Source: Streptomyces guryensis (GTDB lineage Bacteria > Actinomycetota > Actinomycetes > Streptomycetales > Streptomycetaceae). From it: a stretch of 64,000 nucleotides of DNA. A model generated the notes under the pieces. The model did no database searches, was not told the origin of the DNA, and was given only the letters and a program-made list of their open reading frames with translations. Position 1 is the stretch's first letter. Each line of letters begins with the position of its first letter. Made by a program: the position numbers and the translations under genes. Positions 15,074-26,931 of this stretch are shown here, in pieces. Location of the stretch: positions 186,001-250,000 of the forward strand of contig NZ_JAJSBI010000011.1 of NCBI RefSeq assembly GCF_021261325.1, in the 5' to 3' direction.

Positions 15074-15930
15074 CCGTCCCCGACCTCCTTCGGCAGTACG
15101 CGGCGCAGTCTCCCCGGCGGCTGCGGCCGCTTGCGCCATTCGCGGGGGTAGCCGACGGACACCTCCTCGAAGCGGACACCCTCGTGCCAGGTGGTCCGCG
15201 GGATGTGCAGGTGCCCGTACACCATGGTCTCGACGCGGAAGCGGCGGTGCCAGTCGGCGGTCAGTTCGGTGCCGCACCACATGGCGAACTCCGGGTGCCA
15301 CAGGACGTCGCAGGGGTGCCGGTCCAGCGGGTAGTGGTTGACCAGGACGGTCGGCAGGTCCGCGGGGAGCGCGGCGAGCCTGCGTTCGGTCTCGGCGACC
15401 CGCGCCCGGCACCAGGCCTCGCGGCTCGGGTAGGGGTCAGGGTGCAGCAGGAACTCGTCGTTGCACACGATGCCGGTGCCGTGCGCGTACTCCAGCCCCT
15501 GTTCCTTGGTGGCGCAGCCGGCCGGCAGGAACGAGTAGTCGTACAGGAGGAAGAGCGGTGCGACGGCCACCCGGCCGTCGGGGCCCTCCCACACCGGGTA
15601 GGGATCCTCGGGTGTCGTCACGCCGAGGTCGCGGCACAGGGCGACGAGGTGCTCGTAGCGGGCGACGCCGCGCAGGGTGACGGGGTCCTTCGGATGGGTC
15701 CACAGCTCGTGGTTGCCCGGCGCCCAGATCACCCTGCGGAAGCGGCCGGCAAGGGTCTTCAGGGCCCAGCGGATGTCGGACACGCTCTCCGAGACGTCGC
15801 CGGCCACGAGCAGCCAGTCCTCGTCCGACTCGGGGCGCATCGCCTCGACCAGGGCACGGTTCTCGGCGTATCCGATGTGCAGGTCGCTGATGGCCAGCAG
15901 CTGTGCGGCTCCACCGGCCGTCGACGTCAC
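15070..15930 (-). CDS. Calcineurin-like metallophosphoesterase
   Basis: A 286-residue cytoplasmic phosphoesterase with the dinuclear-metal motif set in order: ISDLHIGY (13-20), LLVAGDVSE (about 40-48), PGNHELW (about 70-76), VNHYPLD and finally YGHLH. Substrate unknown. Translational coupling (4-nt overlap) to the phosphopantetheinyl transferase suggests a linked role, perhaps in CoA or carrier-protein metabolism such as phosphopantetheine turnover, but that is inference. It is transcribed divergently from the ATP-grasp gene across a 266-bp gap. Confidence 0.85.
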   Translation of the reverse strand: MTSTAGGAAQLLAISDLHIGYAENRALVEAMRPESDEDWLLVAGDVSESVSDIRWALKTLAGRFRRVIWAPGNHELWTHPKDPVTLRGVARYEHLVALCRDLGVTTPEDPYPVWEGPDGRVAVAPLFLLYDYSFLPAGCATKEQGLEYAHGTGIVCNDEFLLHPDPYPSREAWCRARVAETERRLAALPADLPTVLVNHYPLDRHPCDVLWHPEFAMWCGTELTADWHRRFRVETMVYGHLHIPRTTWHEGVRFEEVSVGYPREWRKRPQPPGRLRRVLPKEVGDG

Positions 15931-16196
15931 CTTTCGCCCCCTCCGTACACACCGCGTGCCCGCGCACTACGAACGGGACCACGAGAACACATTTCCCGGC
16001 TCACCGACAAGGCGGCAAGATCGTTGAATCCGTAACACGTACGTTGCACGCGAGGCCTCTGGGAAGCCGTATGATCGCCCCAACACCACCGCCATGAACT
16101 TCCCTTCATTCAAGGGCGGTTTGGTGACCCTCCAACTCCCCTGCCCGGGCACGGGCTGCTCAGCCGTGCCCGCGAACCGTGAAAGGACGGCCCTGC

Positions 16197-17312
16197 ATGG
16201 TCTCTCGCGTACGCGTCTGGCTCAACCGCACGTACGCGGAGAACGTGTTCTTCATGGATCAGCTGCGGCGAAATCCCAGCGATCGGGCCGTGGAGATCCA
16301 TGCGACGCACGGAGACGCGGACTCCCCCGTACTGGCCGCCGCCGACACCGCCGACCTGGAGCCGGAGGGGCTGTCCCCCGCCGCGTACGTCGAGTACGCC
16401 CTCGACCAGTGCCAGCGGCGCGGCATCGACGTGTTCGTGCCGCGGCTGCACCAGTCGGCGATCGTGGCGCACCGCGCGGACTTCAAGGCGGTCGGTACGG
16501 CGCTGCTGGCGCCGCCGCCGGAGGCCGTGGCCGTCTTCGAGGACAAGGTCATCGCCTACGAGGCCGTGCAGGCGATCGGGGTGCCGGTGCCGCTGTGGTG
16601 GCGGGTCCGGTCCGCCGACGAACTCGTCGCCGCTGTGGAGGAGTTGGAGGCCGGCGGGCACAAGGCGTGCTTCAAGCCGGCGTCCGGTGCGGGCGGGGTG
16701 GGCTTCCGGATCGTCACCCGCGCGCCCTTCTCGATGACGCAGCTCACCGGGTTCCCGAGCCCCTATGTGTCGCTCGATCTGGTGGTCGAGGCGCTCAGGC
16801 AGTCGGACGAGCCGGTCGACTGGATCGTGATGCCGCGGCTGGAGCAGCCCGAGGTGTCGGTGGACTGCCTCACCGGGCCGGACAACCGGGTGCGGCTGGC
16901 GATCGGGCGTACCAAGAACGGCCGGCGGCGCGGGTTCACGCTGAACGAGCAGTGGCTGGAGCCGGCGCGGCGGCTCGCCGAGGGGTTCGGGCTGCACTAT
17001 CTGTCCAACATCCAGTTCCGGATGTTCGGCGACGAGCCGGTGTTGATGGACGTCAACACGCGGCCTGCGGGCGGGTTGCATCAGCTGTCGCTGTGCGGCG
17101 TCAACGCGCCGTGGGCGGCGGTGCAGTTGGCTCTCGGGGAGGACCCGGGGGACGTGGCTCCGCCGTTCCTGGGGCAGGACTACACGGTGGTGTCGGGGCC
17201 GCGGCCGCTGCGGGCGGTTTCGCTGCCGCAACAGAGGGTTGAGGCGGAGCCGCAACTGCTGGCGGCGCCGGTTGACTCCGTCGGTTTCGCGGCTCAGGTA
17301 CTGCCGCTTTAG
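16197..17312 (+). CDS. ATP-grasp domain protein, carboxylate-amine ligase-like
   Basis: A 371-residue soluble ligase-fold protein: N-terminal Rossmann-like segment (VWLNRTYAENVFFM), central ATP-grasp with KACFKPASGAGGVGF as the glycine-rich loop, and a metal-binding end (MDVNTRPAGGLHQLS). It should activate a carboxylate with ATP and join it to an amine or similar nucleophile; substrates are unknown, and no peptide precursor or partner gene is adjacent. ATG 16197 was preferred to GTG 16179 because AAGGA sits about 9 nt before it. A possible -10 (TATGAT, 16070-16075) lies upstream. It stands as a single gene. Confidence 0.75.
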   Translation: MVSRVRVWLNRTYAENVFFMDQLRRNPSDRAVEIHATHGDADSPVLAAADTADLEPEGLSPAAYVEYALDQCQRRGIDVFVPRLHQSAIVAHRADFKAVGTALLAPPPEAVAVFEDKVIAYEAVQAIGVPVPLWWRVRSADELVAAVEELEAGGHKACFKPASGAGGVGFRIVTRAPFSMTQLTGFPSPYVSLDLVVEALRQSDEPVDWIVMPRLEQPEVSVDCLTGPDNRVRLAIGRTKNGRRRGFTLNEQWLEPARRLAEGFGLHYLSNIQFRMFGDEPVLMDVNTRPAGGLHQLSLCGVNAPWAAVQLALGEDPGDVAPPFLGQDYTVVSGPRPLRAVSLPQQRVEAEPQLLAAPVDSVGFAAQVLPL

Positions 17313-17387
17313 ATACGTCTGCCGGGTGCGGGTTGTCTGTGGCTTGTCGCGCAGTTCCCCGCGCCCCTGAAGGGCGACGGCCCCACC

Positions 17388-17437
17388 GGTATGGACCAAT
17401 TCGGCGTCAGCTATTGACAGCTGGATTGGTCCATACC
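17388..17437 (+). promoter_or_regulatory. Chitinase promoter with DasR-like inverted repeat
   Basis: A perfect 13-bp inverted repeat, GGTATGGACCAAT (17388-17400) and ATTGGTCCATACC (17425-17437), flanks a consensus -35 TTGACA (17414-17419). The right arm TGGTCCATACCA resembles the dre consensus for the GlcNAc regulator DasR (TGGTCTAGACCA) and the direct repeats known in Streptomyces chitinase promoters. Placement over the promoter of a secreted GH18 gene fits chitin/GlcNAc control. Confidence 0.6.
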
Positions 17438-17505
17438 AACTTGTGTTGCGCAGTTCTCTGCATCTCTGTGCACTCCCGAACACCCCCATTCCCCAGGGAG
17501 ATCGC

Positions 17506-19194
17506 GTGCGCAACACACTCGGACGTCACAGACGTCGGCTTCTCGCCCTGCTCGGCTCCGCCGCTCTCGCGCTCGCCGGAGCCATCGCCCTTCCGGGCAC
17601 GGCCCAAGCGGCCAACATCCTGACCGATCCCGGCTTCGAGTCGGGCAGCCTCTCCCCCTGGACCTGCACCGGCAACCTCGGCTCGGTCGTCTCCTCCCCC
17701 GTGCACGGCGGCTCCAAGGCCCTTGCGGGGGCGGCGAGTTCGAGCGACGACGCGCAGTGCAGCCAGACCGTCTCCGTCCAGCCGAACACCACGTACTCGC
17801 TCCAGGGCTGGGTGCGCGGCTCCTACGTCTACCTCGGCGTCAACGGCGGTGCGTCCACCTGGACGACGTCTCCGTCGGCGTACAGCCAGTTGTCCGTGTC
17901 CTTCACCACCGGCGCCTCGCAGACCAGCGCCACGATCTACGTCCACGGCTGGTACGCCCAGGGCACCTACTACGCCGACGACATCAGCCTCGACGGCCCC
18001 GGCGGCGGTGGCGGCGGGTCGGACACCCAGGCGCCGACCGCGCCGACCGGGCTCGCCTCCACCGGCAAGACGTCGTCGAGCGTGTCGCTGAAGTGGAACG
18101 CCTCGACGGACAACGTGGGTGTCACGGCGTACGACGTCTACAGCGGCTCGAACAACGTGCTCAGCGTCTCCGGTACGACCGCCACGGTCAGCGGGCTCTC
18201 GCCCAGCACGTCGTACACCTTCACCGTCAAGGCACGGGACGCGGCCGGGAACACCTCCGGGGCGTCCGACTCCGTGAGCGTGACGACGGACGCGGGCGGC
18301 AGTGGCGGCACCGGCTTCAAGCAGGCCGCGCCCTATCTGTACGAGGGCTGGGGCGACCCGCCGAGTCCGTCGACGGTGATGAGCGCGACCGGCATCAAGT
18401 GGTTCACGATGGCCTTCGTGCTCGACTCGGGCGGCTGCACCCCCGCCTGGGACGGCAGCCGGCCGCTGACCGGCGGCGCCGACCAGTCCGCGATCAACGC
18501 CGTCCGCTCCGCCGGCGGTGACATCGTGCCGTCGTTCGGCGGCTGGCAGGGCAGCAAGCTCGGTGCCAACTGCTCCTCGGCGAGCGCACTCGCGGGCGCC
18601 CTTCAGAAGGTGATCGACGCCTACTCACTCAAGGCGATCGACATGGACATCGAGAACTCCGACGAGTTCGAGAACGAGGCCGTCCAGGCGAGGATCCTCA
18701 CCGCCCTGAAGACGGTCAAGGCCAACAACCCCGGCCTGAAGACCATCGTCACCTTCGGCACGTCGACCACCGGCCCGACCTACTACGGCAACCGGCTCAT
18801 CGAGCAGGCACAGTCGCTCGGCGCGAACATCGACGTCTTCACGATCATGCCGTTCGACTTCGGCGGCGGCTCCGACATGTACGGCAACACGGTGAACGCG
18901 GCGGAGGGCCTGAAGGCCAAGCTGAAGTCGACGTTCGGGTGGGACGACGCCACCGCCTACTCCCACATCGGCATCTCCGGCATGAACGGCCTGTCCGACC
19001 AGCAGGAGACCACCACTCCGGCGATCTGGACCCAGATCAAGGACTGGGCGAACTCGCACCACATCGCCCGGCTCGCCTTCTGGTCGGTCAACCGCGACCG
19101 GCCGTGCCCGGGTGGCGGCGTGGTGAGCAACTGCTCCGGCATCAGCCAGAACAACTGGCAGTTCACCTCGATCACGGCCGGGTTCACCGGCTGA
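17506..19194 (+). CDS. Secreted GH18 chitinase with carbohydrate-binding and FnIII domains
   Basis: A 562-residue exoenzyme. A Sec signal peptide with cleavage near residue 36 (GTAQA-A) is followed by a beta-sandwich carbohydrate-binding module (NILTDPGFESGSLSPWTC to about residue 165), a Gly-rich linker, a fibronectin type III domain (about 180-265) and a GH18 barrel. The catalytic signature is DMDIE, with E383 the proton donor. The substrate should be chitin or related GlcNAc polymers outside the cell. GTG 17506 follows GGGAG at good spacing. The promoter carries DasR-like half sites. The gene is monocistronic, with fucosidase convergent on the other strand. Confidence 0.88.
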   Translation: MRNTLGRHRRRLLALLGSAALALAGAIALPGTAQAANILTDPGFESGSLSPWTCTGNLGSVVSSPVHGGSKALAGAASSSDDAQCSQTVSVQPNTTYSLQGWVRGSYVYLGVNGGASTWTTSPSAYSQLSVSFTTGASQTSATIYVHGWYAQGTYYADDISLDGPGGGGGGSDTQAPTAPTGLASTGKTSSSVSLKWNASTDNVGVTAYDVYSGSNNVLSVSGTTATVSGLSPSTSYTFTVKARDAAGNTSGASDSVSVTTDAGGSGGTGFKQAAPYLYEGWGDPPSPSTVMSATGIKWFTMAFVLDSGGCTPAWDGSRPLTGGADQSAINAVRSAGGDIVPSFGGWQGSKLGANCSSASALAGALQKVIDAYSLKAIDMDIENSDEFENEAVQARILTALKTVKANNPGLKTIVTFGTSTTGPTYYGNRLIEQAQSLGANIDVFTIMPFDFGGGSDMYGNTVNAAEGLKAKLKSTFGWDDATAYSHIGISGMNGLSDQQETTTPAIWTQIKDWANSHHIARLAFWSVNRDRPCPGGGVVSNCSGISQNNWQFTSITAGFTG

Positions 19195-19244
19195 GTGGCC
19201 TCCGGGCGGCGGCCGGTCCCACGAGGGCCGGCCGCCTCGGCCGG

Positions 19245-20495
19245 TCAGAAGCGGCCCGCTCCCCGGTAAAGCTCCAGCTCGCCCTCCAGCTCGACGGCCA
19301 GCACGGTCGCGTACGGATCGAGGTCCGTCTCCGTCGGCGGATCGATCCACAGCACACCCACCGCGTCGTGCAGCCCGCCCACCACCCGGTGGCCGAGCTC
19401 AGTGCCGGGGCCGAGGACAGTGACCTTGCGGACCGCCGTCGCCAGGCCGCGGACGCCGATCTCGGCGCGGGGGACGTCGAACAGGGTGAGGTAGAGAGTG
19501 CGCCGGTCGGTGGAGAGGGTGCTGGGTCCGTAGTGGTGCCCGGCCGGGAGGCCGCGCACCGTCCCGTACACGGCCTCCGCGTGCTTGCGGATCCACTGCC
19601 CCAGCCCTTCCAGCCGTTCGACCTGCGGCTGCGGGATGGTGCCGTCCTCCATGGGGCCGACGTCGAGGAGCAGGTTGCCGCCTGAGCCGATGGTCTCGGT
19701 GAAGTAGCGGATCAGCTGGGCGAGCGACTTGTGGTTGTGGTCCTGGTGCTGGTAGCCCCACGAGTCATTGATCGTCAGGCACAGCTCCCAGGGGCCTTCC
19801 GGCGGCACGACGGGCGCGCCCTGCTCCGGCGTCGCGTAGTCGCCCTCGCTCAGCATGCGGGCGTTGAAGACGACGTCGGGGACGTACGACCGGATGAGCG
19901 CGGCGAGTTCGGGGATGCGCCACTGCTCCTCGCTGCGGTCCCACTCGCCGTCGAACCACATCAGGTCGGGGCGGTAGCGGGAGGCCAGTTCGCGGATCTG
20001 GCCGTCGCGGTACGCGATGAACCGCTCCCAGGCGTCCAGGTCCTCGTCCTCGGCCGCGACCTCGGAGTAGCGGTTGTCCTCCTGCTCCGGCGGGCGGCCC
20101 GGCTTGCGCGTGGAGGCGTAGTCCGGGTGGTTCCAGTCGGAGTGGGAGTAGTAGAAGCCGACCTTGAGGTCCTTCTCGCGCAGGGCTTCGGCGTAGGGGC
20201 CGAGGTAGTCCCTGCCGAGGTTGAGGTCGCCGTACTCCGTGTCCCACAGGGCCACGCCGTCGTGGTGGCGGCTCGTCAGGACCGCGTACCTGGCGCCCGC
20301 CCGGGCGAACAGGTCCGCCCAGGCCTTCGGGTCGTACTCGCTACCCGTGAAGCGCTCCAGCTGGGACATGTACCGGTCGTGCGGCACGATGTCGTCGTAG
20401 AACGACCAGGACTCCTGGACGCCGTCGACGGCGTAGATGCCCCAGTGGATGAAGATCCCCAACTTGGCATCGGTGAACCATGTCTGCACGGCCAT
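19245..20495 (-). CDS. GH29 alpha-L-fucosidase-like enzyme
   Basis: A 416-residue protein without signal peptide, thus intracellular. GH29 hallmarks are present: WFTDAKLGIFIHWGIYAV at the start, RYAVLTSRHHDGVALWD, GFYYSHSDW, and MWFDGEWD with the presumed nucleophile Asp. It would release fucose (or 6-deoxygalactose-like units) from imported oligosaccharides. It lies 3 nt after the GH38 alpha-mannosidase gene and is the last gene of the DeoR-GH4-GH38-GH29 operon. Some GH29-like members act on other sugars, so fucose specificity is probable rather than proven. Confidence 0.82.
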   Translation of the reverse strand: MAVQTWFTDAKLGIFIHWGIYAVDGVQESWSFYDDIVPHDRYMSQLERFTGSEYDPKAWADLFARAGARYAVLTSRHHDGVALWDTEYGDLNLGRDYLGPYAEALREKDLKVGFYYSHSDWNHPDYASTRKPGRPPEQEDNRYSEVAAEDEDLDAWERFIAYRDGQIRELASRYRPDLMWFDGEWDRSEEQWRIPELAALIRSYVPDVVFNARMLSEGDYATPEQGAPVVPPEGPWELCLTINDSWGYQHQDHNHKSLAQLIRYFTETIGSGGNLLLDVGPMEDGTIPQPQVERLEGLGQWIRKHAEAVYGTVRGLPAGHHYGPSTLSTDRRTLYLTLFDVPRAEIGVRGLATAVRKVTVLGPGTELGHRVVGGLHDAVGVLWIDPPTETDLDPYATVLAVELEGELELYRGAGRF

Positions 20496-20498
20496 ACG

Positions 20499-23540
<3,042 letters not shown>

Positions 23541-23582
23541 GAGAGGTCTCCAGAGAGAGGGCGGCGAGAGCGCGCGAGGGCG

Positions 23583-23596
23583 GGAAAGCGCTTTCC
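23583..23596. promoter_or_regulatory. LacI-type palindromic operator before the alpha-mannosidase gene
   Basis: GGAAAGCGCTTTCC is a perfect 14-bp palindrome with the central GCGC typical of LacI/GalR-family operators in Streptomyces. It is located between the GH4 stop and the GH38 start, about 43 nt before the ATG. No LacI gene is in the window. Confidence 0.55.
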
Positions 23597-23605
23597 GCGG
23601 GGAGC

Positions 23606-24943
23606 TTACTTCAGGTAGGAAAGGCCGGGGTGGACGTCCGTGTAGCCCTCGACCAGCCGTCGGGCCACGTTCACGGAGTCGACCAGCGGGTGCAGCGCGA
23701 ACGCCTTCACCGCCGTCGTACGGGAGCCGGACTCTGCGGCGGCCAGCACCTCGCGCTCGACGGCCTTCACCGCGCAGACGAGGCCGGTGGCGTGTTCGGG
23801 CAGCGGGGCGACGGCGACCGGGTGCGCGCCGTTGGCGTCGACCAGGCACGGGACCTCGATGACGGCGTCGGCGTCGAGCACCGAGAGGGTGCCGCGGTTG
23901 CGGACGTTGAGGATCAGGGTGGTGCGCTCGTCGCGGGCGATGGCCCGCATCAGGGCGAGGGCGACCTTCTCGTAGCCACCGGAGAGGTCGTCGGCGTCGC
24001 GCTCACCGGCGCCGGCGCTCTCCCGGTTCTCGGCCATGTACGTCGCCTCACGCTCGGCGCGGGTGCGGTCCCAGGCGGCGAGGGCCCGGGCGCCGGGGTC
24101 GCGCATCTCCTCGTAGAAGTGGGCCTGCTGGTCGCGCAGGAAGGCGCCGCGGGTCTTCTCGGCCTGCTGGTAGGCGCGGACGGCCTCGCGGTTGAAGTAG
24201 TAGTAGTGCAGGTATTCGTTGGGGATCGCGCCGAGGGACTGGAGCCAGTCGACGCCGAAGAGCTTGCCCTCCTCGAAGGAGCCGAGCAGATCGGGGTCGG
24301 CGAGCAGCCGCGGCAGCTCGTCCCGCCCGGCGATGTGCAGGCCGCGCACCCAGCCGAGGTGGTTGAGGCCGACGTAGTCGATCCACGCCTCCTTCGGGTT
24401 CCCGCCGAGGACGCGGGCGATACGGCGGCCGAGGCCGACGGGCGAGTCGCAGATGCCGATGACGCGGTCGCCGAGATGGCGGGACATGGCCTCGGTGACC
24501 AGGCCGGCCGGGTTGGTGAAGTTGATGACCCAGGCGTCGGGGGCCAGGCGTGCGACCCGCTGGGCGATGTCGACGGCGACGGGGACCGTGCGCAGGCCGT
24601 AGGCGATGCCGCCCGCGCCGACCGTCTCCTGGCCGAGGACGCCCTCCGCGAGGGCGACGCGCTCGTCGTTCGCCCTGCCCTCCAGGCCGCCGACACGGAT
24701 CGCGGAGAACACGAAGTCGGCGCCGCGCAGGGCCTCGTCCAGGTCGGTCGTGGCGGTCACCTCGGGGGCGTCCGCGACCTGTGCGGCCTGCTCCGCGAGG
24801 ACACGGGTCACCGCGGAGAGCCGGCCCGCGTCCAGATCGTGCAGGACGACCTCGGTCACCCTGCCCTCGCCGCGGTCGCCCAGCAGGGCCCCGTACACGA
24901 GCGGCACACGGAATCCGCCGCCGCCCAGAATCGTCAGCTTCAC
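23606..24943 (-). CDS. GH4 NAD-dependent glycosidase (6-phospho-beta-glucosidase-like)
   Basis: A 445-residue member of the redox-assisted GH4 family, which uses NAD+ and Mn2+. It has the N-terminal GGGGFRVPLVYGALL dinucleotide-binding motif, NFTNPAG, the metal-ligating GICDSPVG motif and a GLNHLGW segment. Family members cleave 6-phospho-glucosides, alpha-glucosides or galacturonides; with ABC uptake and a PfkB kinase nearby, the substrate could be phosphorylated inside the cell or be a non-phosphorylated sugar. Its start overlaps the DeoR regulator stop by 4 nt, and it begins the structural part of the minus-strand glycan operon. Confidence 0.85.
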   Translation of the reverse strand: MKLTILGGGGFRVPLVYGALLGDRGEGRVTEVVLHDLDAGRLSAVTRVLAEQAAQVADAPEVTATTDLDEALRGADFVFSAIRVGGLEGRANDERVALAEGVLGQETVGAGGIAYGLRTVPVAVDIAQRVARLAPDAWVINFTNPAGLVTEAMSRHLGDRVIGICDSPVGLGRRIARVLGGNPKEAWIDYVGLNHLGWVRGLHIAGRDELPRLLADPDLLGSFEEGKLFGVDWLQSLGAIPNEYLHYYYFNREAVRAYQQAEKTRGAFLRDQQAHFYEEMRDPGARALAAWDRTRAEREATYMAENRESAGAGERDADDLSGGYEKVALALMRAIARDERTTLILNVRNRGTLSVLDADAVIEVPCLVDANGAHPVAVAPLPEHATGLVCAVKAVEREVLAAAESGSRTTAVKAFALHPLVDSVNVARRLVEGYTDVHPGLSYLK

Positions 24944-25725
24944 TCTCGTACCTTTCCTGCCACGACGACCTCGACACCCGCCTCCTCCAGTGAGGAGCGG
25001 GTCGCCGGGTCGACCGGGGCGTTCGTCACCACCACGTCAAGGTTCTCCGGACCGCAGACCTTCGCCATACCCGTGCCCGGGAACTTCGCCTGGTCGGCGA
25101 GGAGGACGACCTTGTCGCTCGCTCTGATCATGGCGCGTTTGACCGGCACCTCGACCACCGTCGTATCCATCACCTGCCCGCCCGGGCGCACTCCACTGGT
25201 GCCGAGGAAGAGCCAGTCGGCATGCAGCTGGCGCAGGTTGTCCTCGGTGAGGAAGCCGACCAGGGAGCGGTACTCGCGCCGGACCATGCCGCCGAGCAGC
25301 ACCAGCTCGATGCCCTCGTCGTCGGCGAGCTCCTCGTAGACCACCAGGTTGCTGGTGATCACCGTGAGGCGGCGGCCGTGCAGCTGGCGGGCGAGCCGGA
25401 AGGCGGTGGTGCCGATGTCGAGCAGCACCGACTGGCCGTCGGCGACCATCGCGGCGGCGTGCGCGGCTATCGCGTCCTTCTCGGACACGCGTACCTCGGC
25501 GACCTCGGCGAAGGGCTGGTCGCCCTCGTCCGCGACCGCGCCGCCGTGGACACGGGTGAGCAGACCGTCCTCCTCGAGCTTGACCAGGTCGCGCCTGATC
25601 GTGGCGGGGCTCACACCCAGCTCCTCGGAGAGGTCGGTCACAGCTGCGGGGCCGCCGGAGCGCAGGGCCCGCAGGATGAGTTGGTGTCGTCGTTCTGCCA
25701 GCACAGCGTGAACACTACTCGTCAT
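24940..25725 (-). CDS. DeoR-family sugar-responsive repressor
   Basis: A 261-residue regulator with an N-terminal DeoR helix-turn-helix (RRHQLILRALRS ... LSEELGVSPATIRRDLVKLEEDGLL ... RVHGGA) and a C-terminal sugar-phosphate-binding DeoRC domain (LLDIGTTAFRLARQL, VVLLADQAKF). ATG 25725 is preferred to TTG 25731. It heads the minus-strand operon and is divergent from the PfkB/ABC operon across 78 bp carrying 10-bp-spaced direct repeats, so it likely controls both. The usual inducer is a phosphorylated sugar, which the PfkB kinase could supply. Confidence 0.87.
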   Translation of the reverse strand: MTSSVHAVLAERRHQLILRALRSGGPAAVTDLSEELGVSPATIRRDLVKLEEDGLLTRVHGGAVADEGDQPFAEVAEVRVSEKDAIAAHAAAMVADGQSVLLDIGTTAFRLARQLHGRRLTVITSNLVVYEELADDEGIELVLLGGMVRREYRSLVGFLTEDNLRQLHADWLFLGTSGVRPGGQVMDTTVVEVPVKRAMIRASDKVVLLADQAKFPGTGMAKVCGPENLDVVVTNAPVDPATRSSLEEAGVEVVVAGKVRE

Positions 25726-25740
25726 CTTCAATCAAATCCA

Positions 25741-25789
25741 TGCTCAGTTCTGCTCAGGTATTGACCAATCTCGTGGATCAGCGCACGAT
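25741..25789 (+). promoter_or_regulatory. DeoR-type direct repeats and divergent promoter
   Basis: TGCTCAG occurs at 25741-25747 and again at 25751-25757, a direct repeat of exactly one helical turn as often bound by DeoR proteins. Immediately right, TTGACC (25761-25766), 17 nt, and CACGAT (25784-25789) form a plausible plus-strand promoter for the kinase gene, whose ATG is at 25804, giving a very short leader. Confidence 0.5.
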
Positions 25790-25803
25790 TCCGGTCATCG
25801 AAA

Positions 25804-26868
25804 ATGACGAGTTTTGACGAGAGGCTGTTTCGCGTGGACGACGACAGGCCCGACGTGCTCCTGACCGGGCTGCTCTTCTACGACCTCGTCCTCACGGGGC
25901 TCGGAAAGCCGCCGACGCCGGGCGAGGAGATCTGGACGGGCGGGATGGGCTGCGGCCCCGGCGGCATCGCGAACCTCGCGGTGGCCGCGGCCCGGTTCGG
26001 TCTGCGCACCTCGCTGGCCACGGTCTTCGGGGACGACTTCTACGGCGAGTACTGCCGTGACGTCCTGTGCGACCAGGAGGACATCGACCTCTCGCTCTCC
26101 CGCACCGCGGACGGCTGGCCCACCCCCGTCACCGTCTCGCTCGCCACCGGCCACGACCGGGCCCTCGTCACCCACGGCCAGGAACCCCCGTACTCGCAGG
26201 ACACACTGATGGGCGACCCGCCCGAGGCGCGCACCGCCCTCGTGCACCTGGAGGCCGCACCGCGCGAGTGGCTCGCCAAGGCCGCCGCGAACGGCACGCA
26301 GATCTACGCGGACGTCGGCTGGGACCCCACGCAGGAGTGGTCCACCGACCTCCTCGACCAGCTGAAGCTGTGCCACGCCTTCCTCCCGAACGAGACGGAG
26401 GCGATGGCCTACACCCGCACCGACAGCGCGGTCGCGGCCCTCGGCACCCTCTCCGAGCTGGTCCCGGTGGCCGTGGTCACGCGGGGTGGCGACGGCGCGG
26501 TGGCCGCCGACCAGATCACCGGCGAGTACGCCGAGGTCCCGGCCCTCGACGTCGACGTCCTGGACGCGACGGGCGCCGGCGACGTCTTCGGCGCGAGCTT
26601 CGTCGCGGCCTCGCTGGGCGGCTGGCCCCTGGAGGAACGGCTGCGGTTCGCCGTCCTCGCGGCCGGGCTGTCCGTCGGGCACCACGGCGGGGCGCTCGCG
26701 GCCCCCGGCTGGTACGGCGTCGACCGCTGGTGGCGGTCGCTGAAGGACCCCGGACTGCGGCGCGCGTACGGCTTCCTGGCCGACCGGATCCCGGCCGACC
26801 CCGGGCCACCCGTGCAGCACGCCCCGGTCACCCCGCCCGCCCCCACGGCCGTCGGCCCACACGCCTGA
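25804..26868 (+). CDS. PfkB-family carbohydrate kinase
   Basis: A 354-residue ribokinase-like enzyme. The family's N-terminal glycine pair (GGMGCGPGGIANLAVAAARFG) and the C-terminal anion-hole motif DATGAGDVFGA are intact; VVTRGGDGA and NETEA are also typical. It should phosphorylate a sugar released by the local glycosidases or imported by the ABC system. First gene of the plus-strand operon, followed after 63 nt by the binding protein. The last 40 residues are Pro-rich and probably disordered. The sugar specificity (fructose, ribose, tagatose type) cannot be read from sequence. Confidence 0.83.
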   Translation: MTSFDERLFRVDDDRPDVLLTGLLFYDLVLTGLGKPPTPGEEIWTGGMGCGPGGIANLAVAAARFGLRTSLATVFGDDFYGEYCRDVLCDQEDIDLSLSRTADGWPTPVTVSLATGHDRALVTHGQEPPYSQDTLMGDPPEARTALVHLEAAPREWLAKAAANGTQIYADVGWDPTQEWSTDLLDQLKLCHAFLPNETEAMAYTRTDSAVAALGTLSELVPVAVVTRGGDGAVAADQITGEYAEVPALDVDVLDATGAGDVFGASFVAASLGGWPLEERLRFAVLAAGLSVGHHGGALAAPGWYGVDRWWRSLKDPGLRRAYGFLADRIPADPGPPVQHAPVTPPAPTAVGPHA

Positions 26869-26931
26869 GAACAGCGGCAGTGACCCCTCGAACCCCCTCT
26901 CCACGTCGAACAGGAACAACAGGAGTGACCC

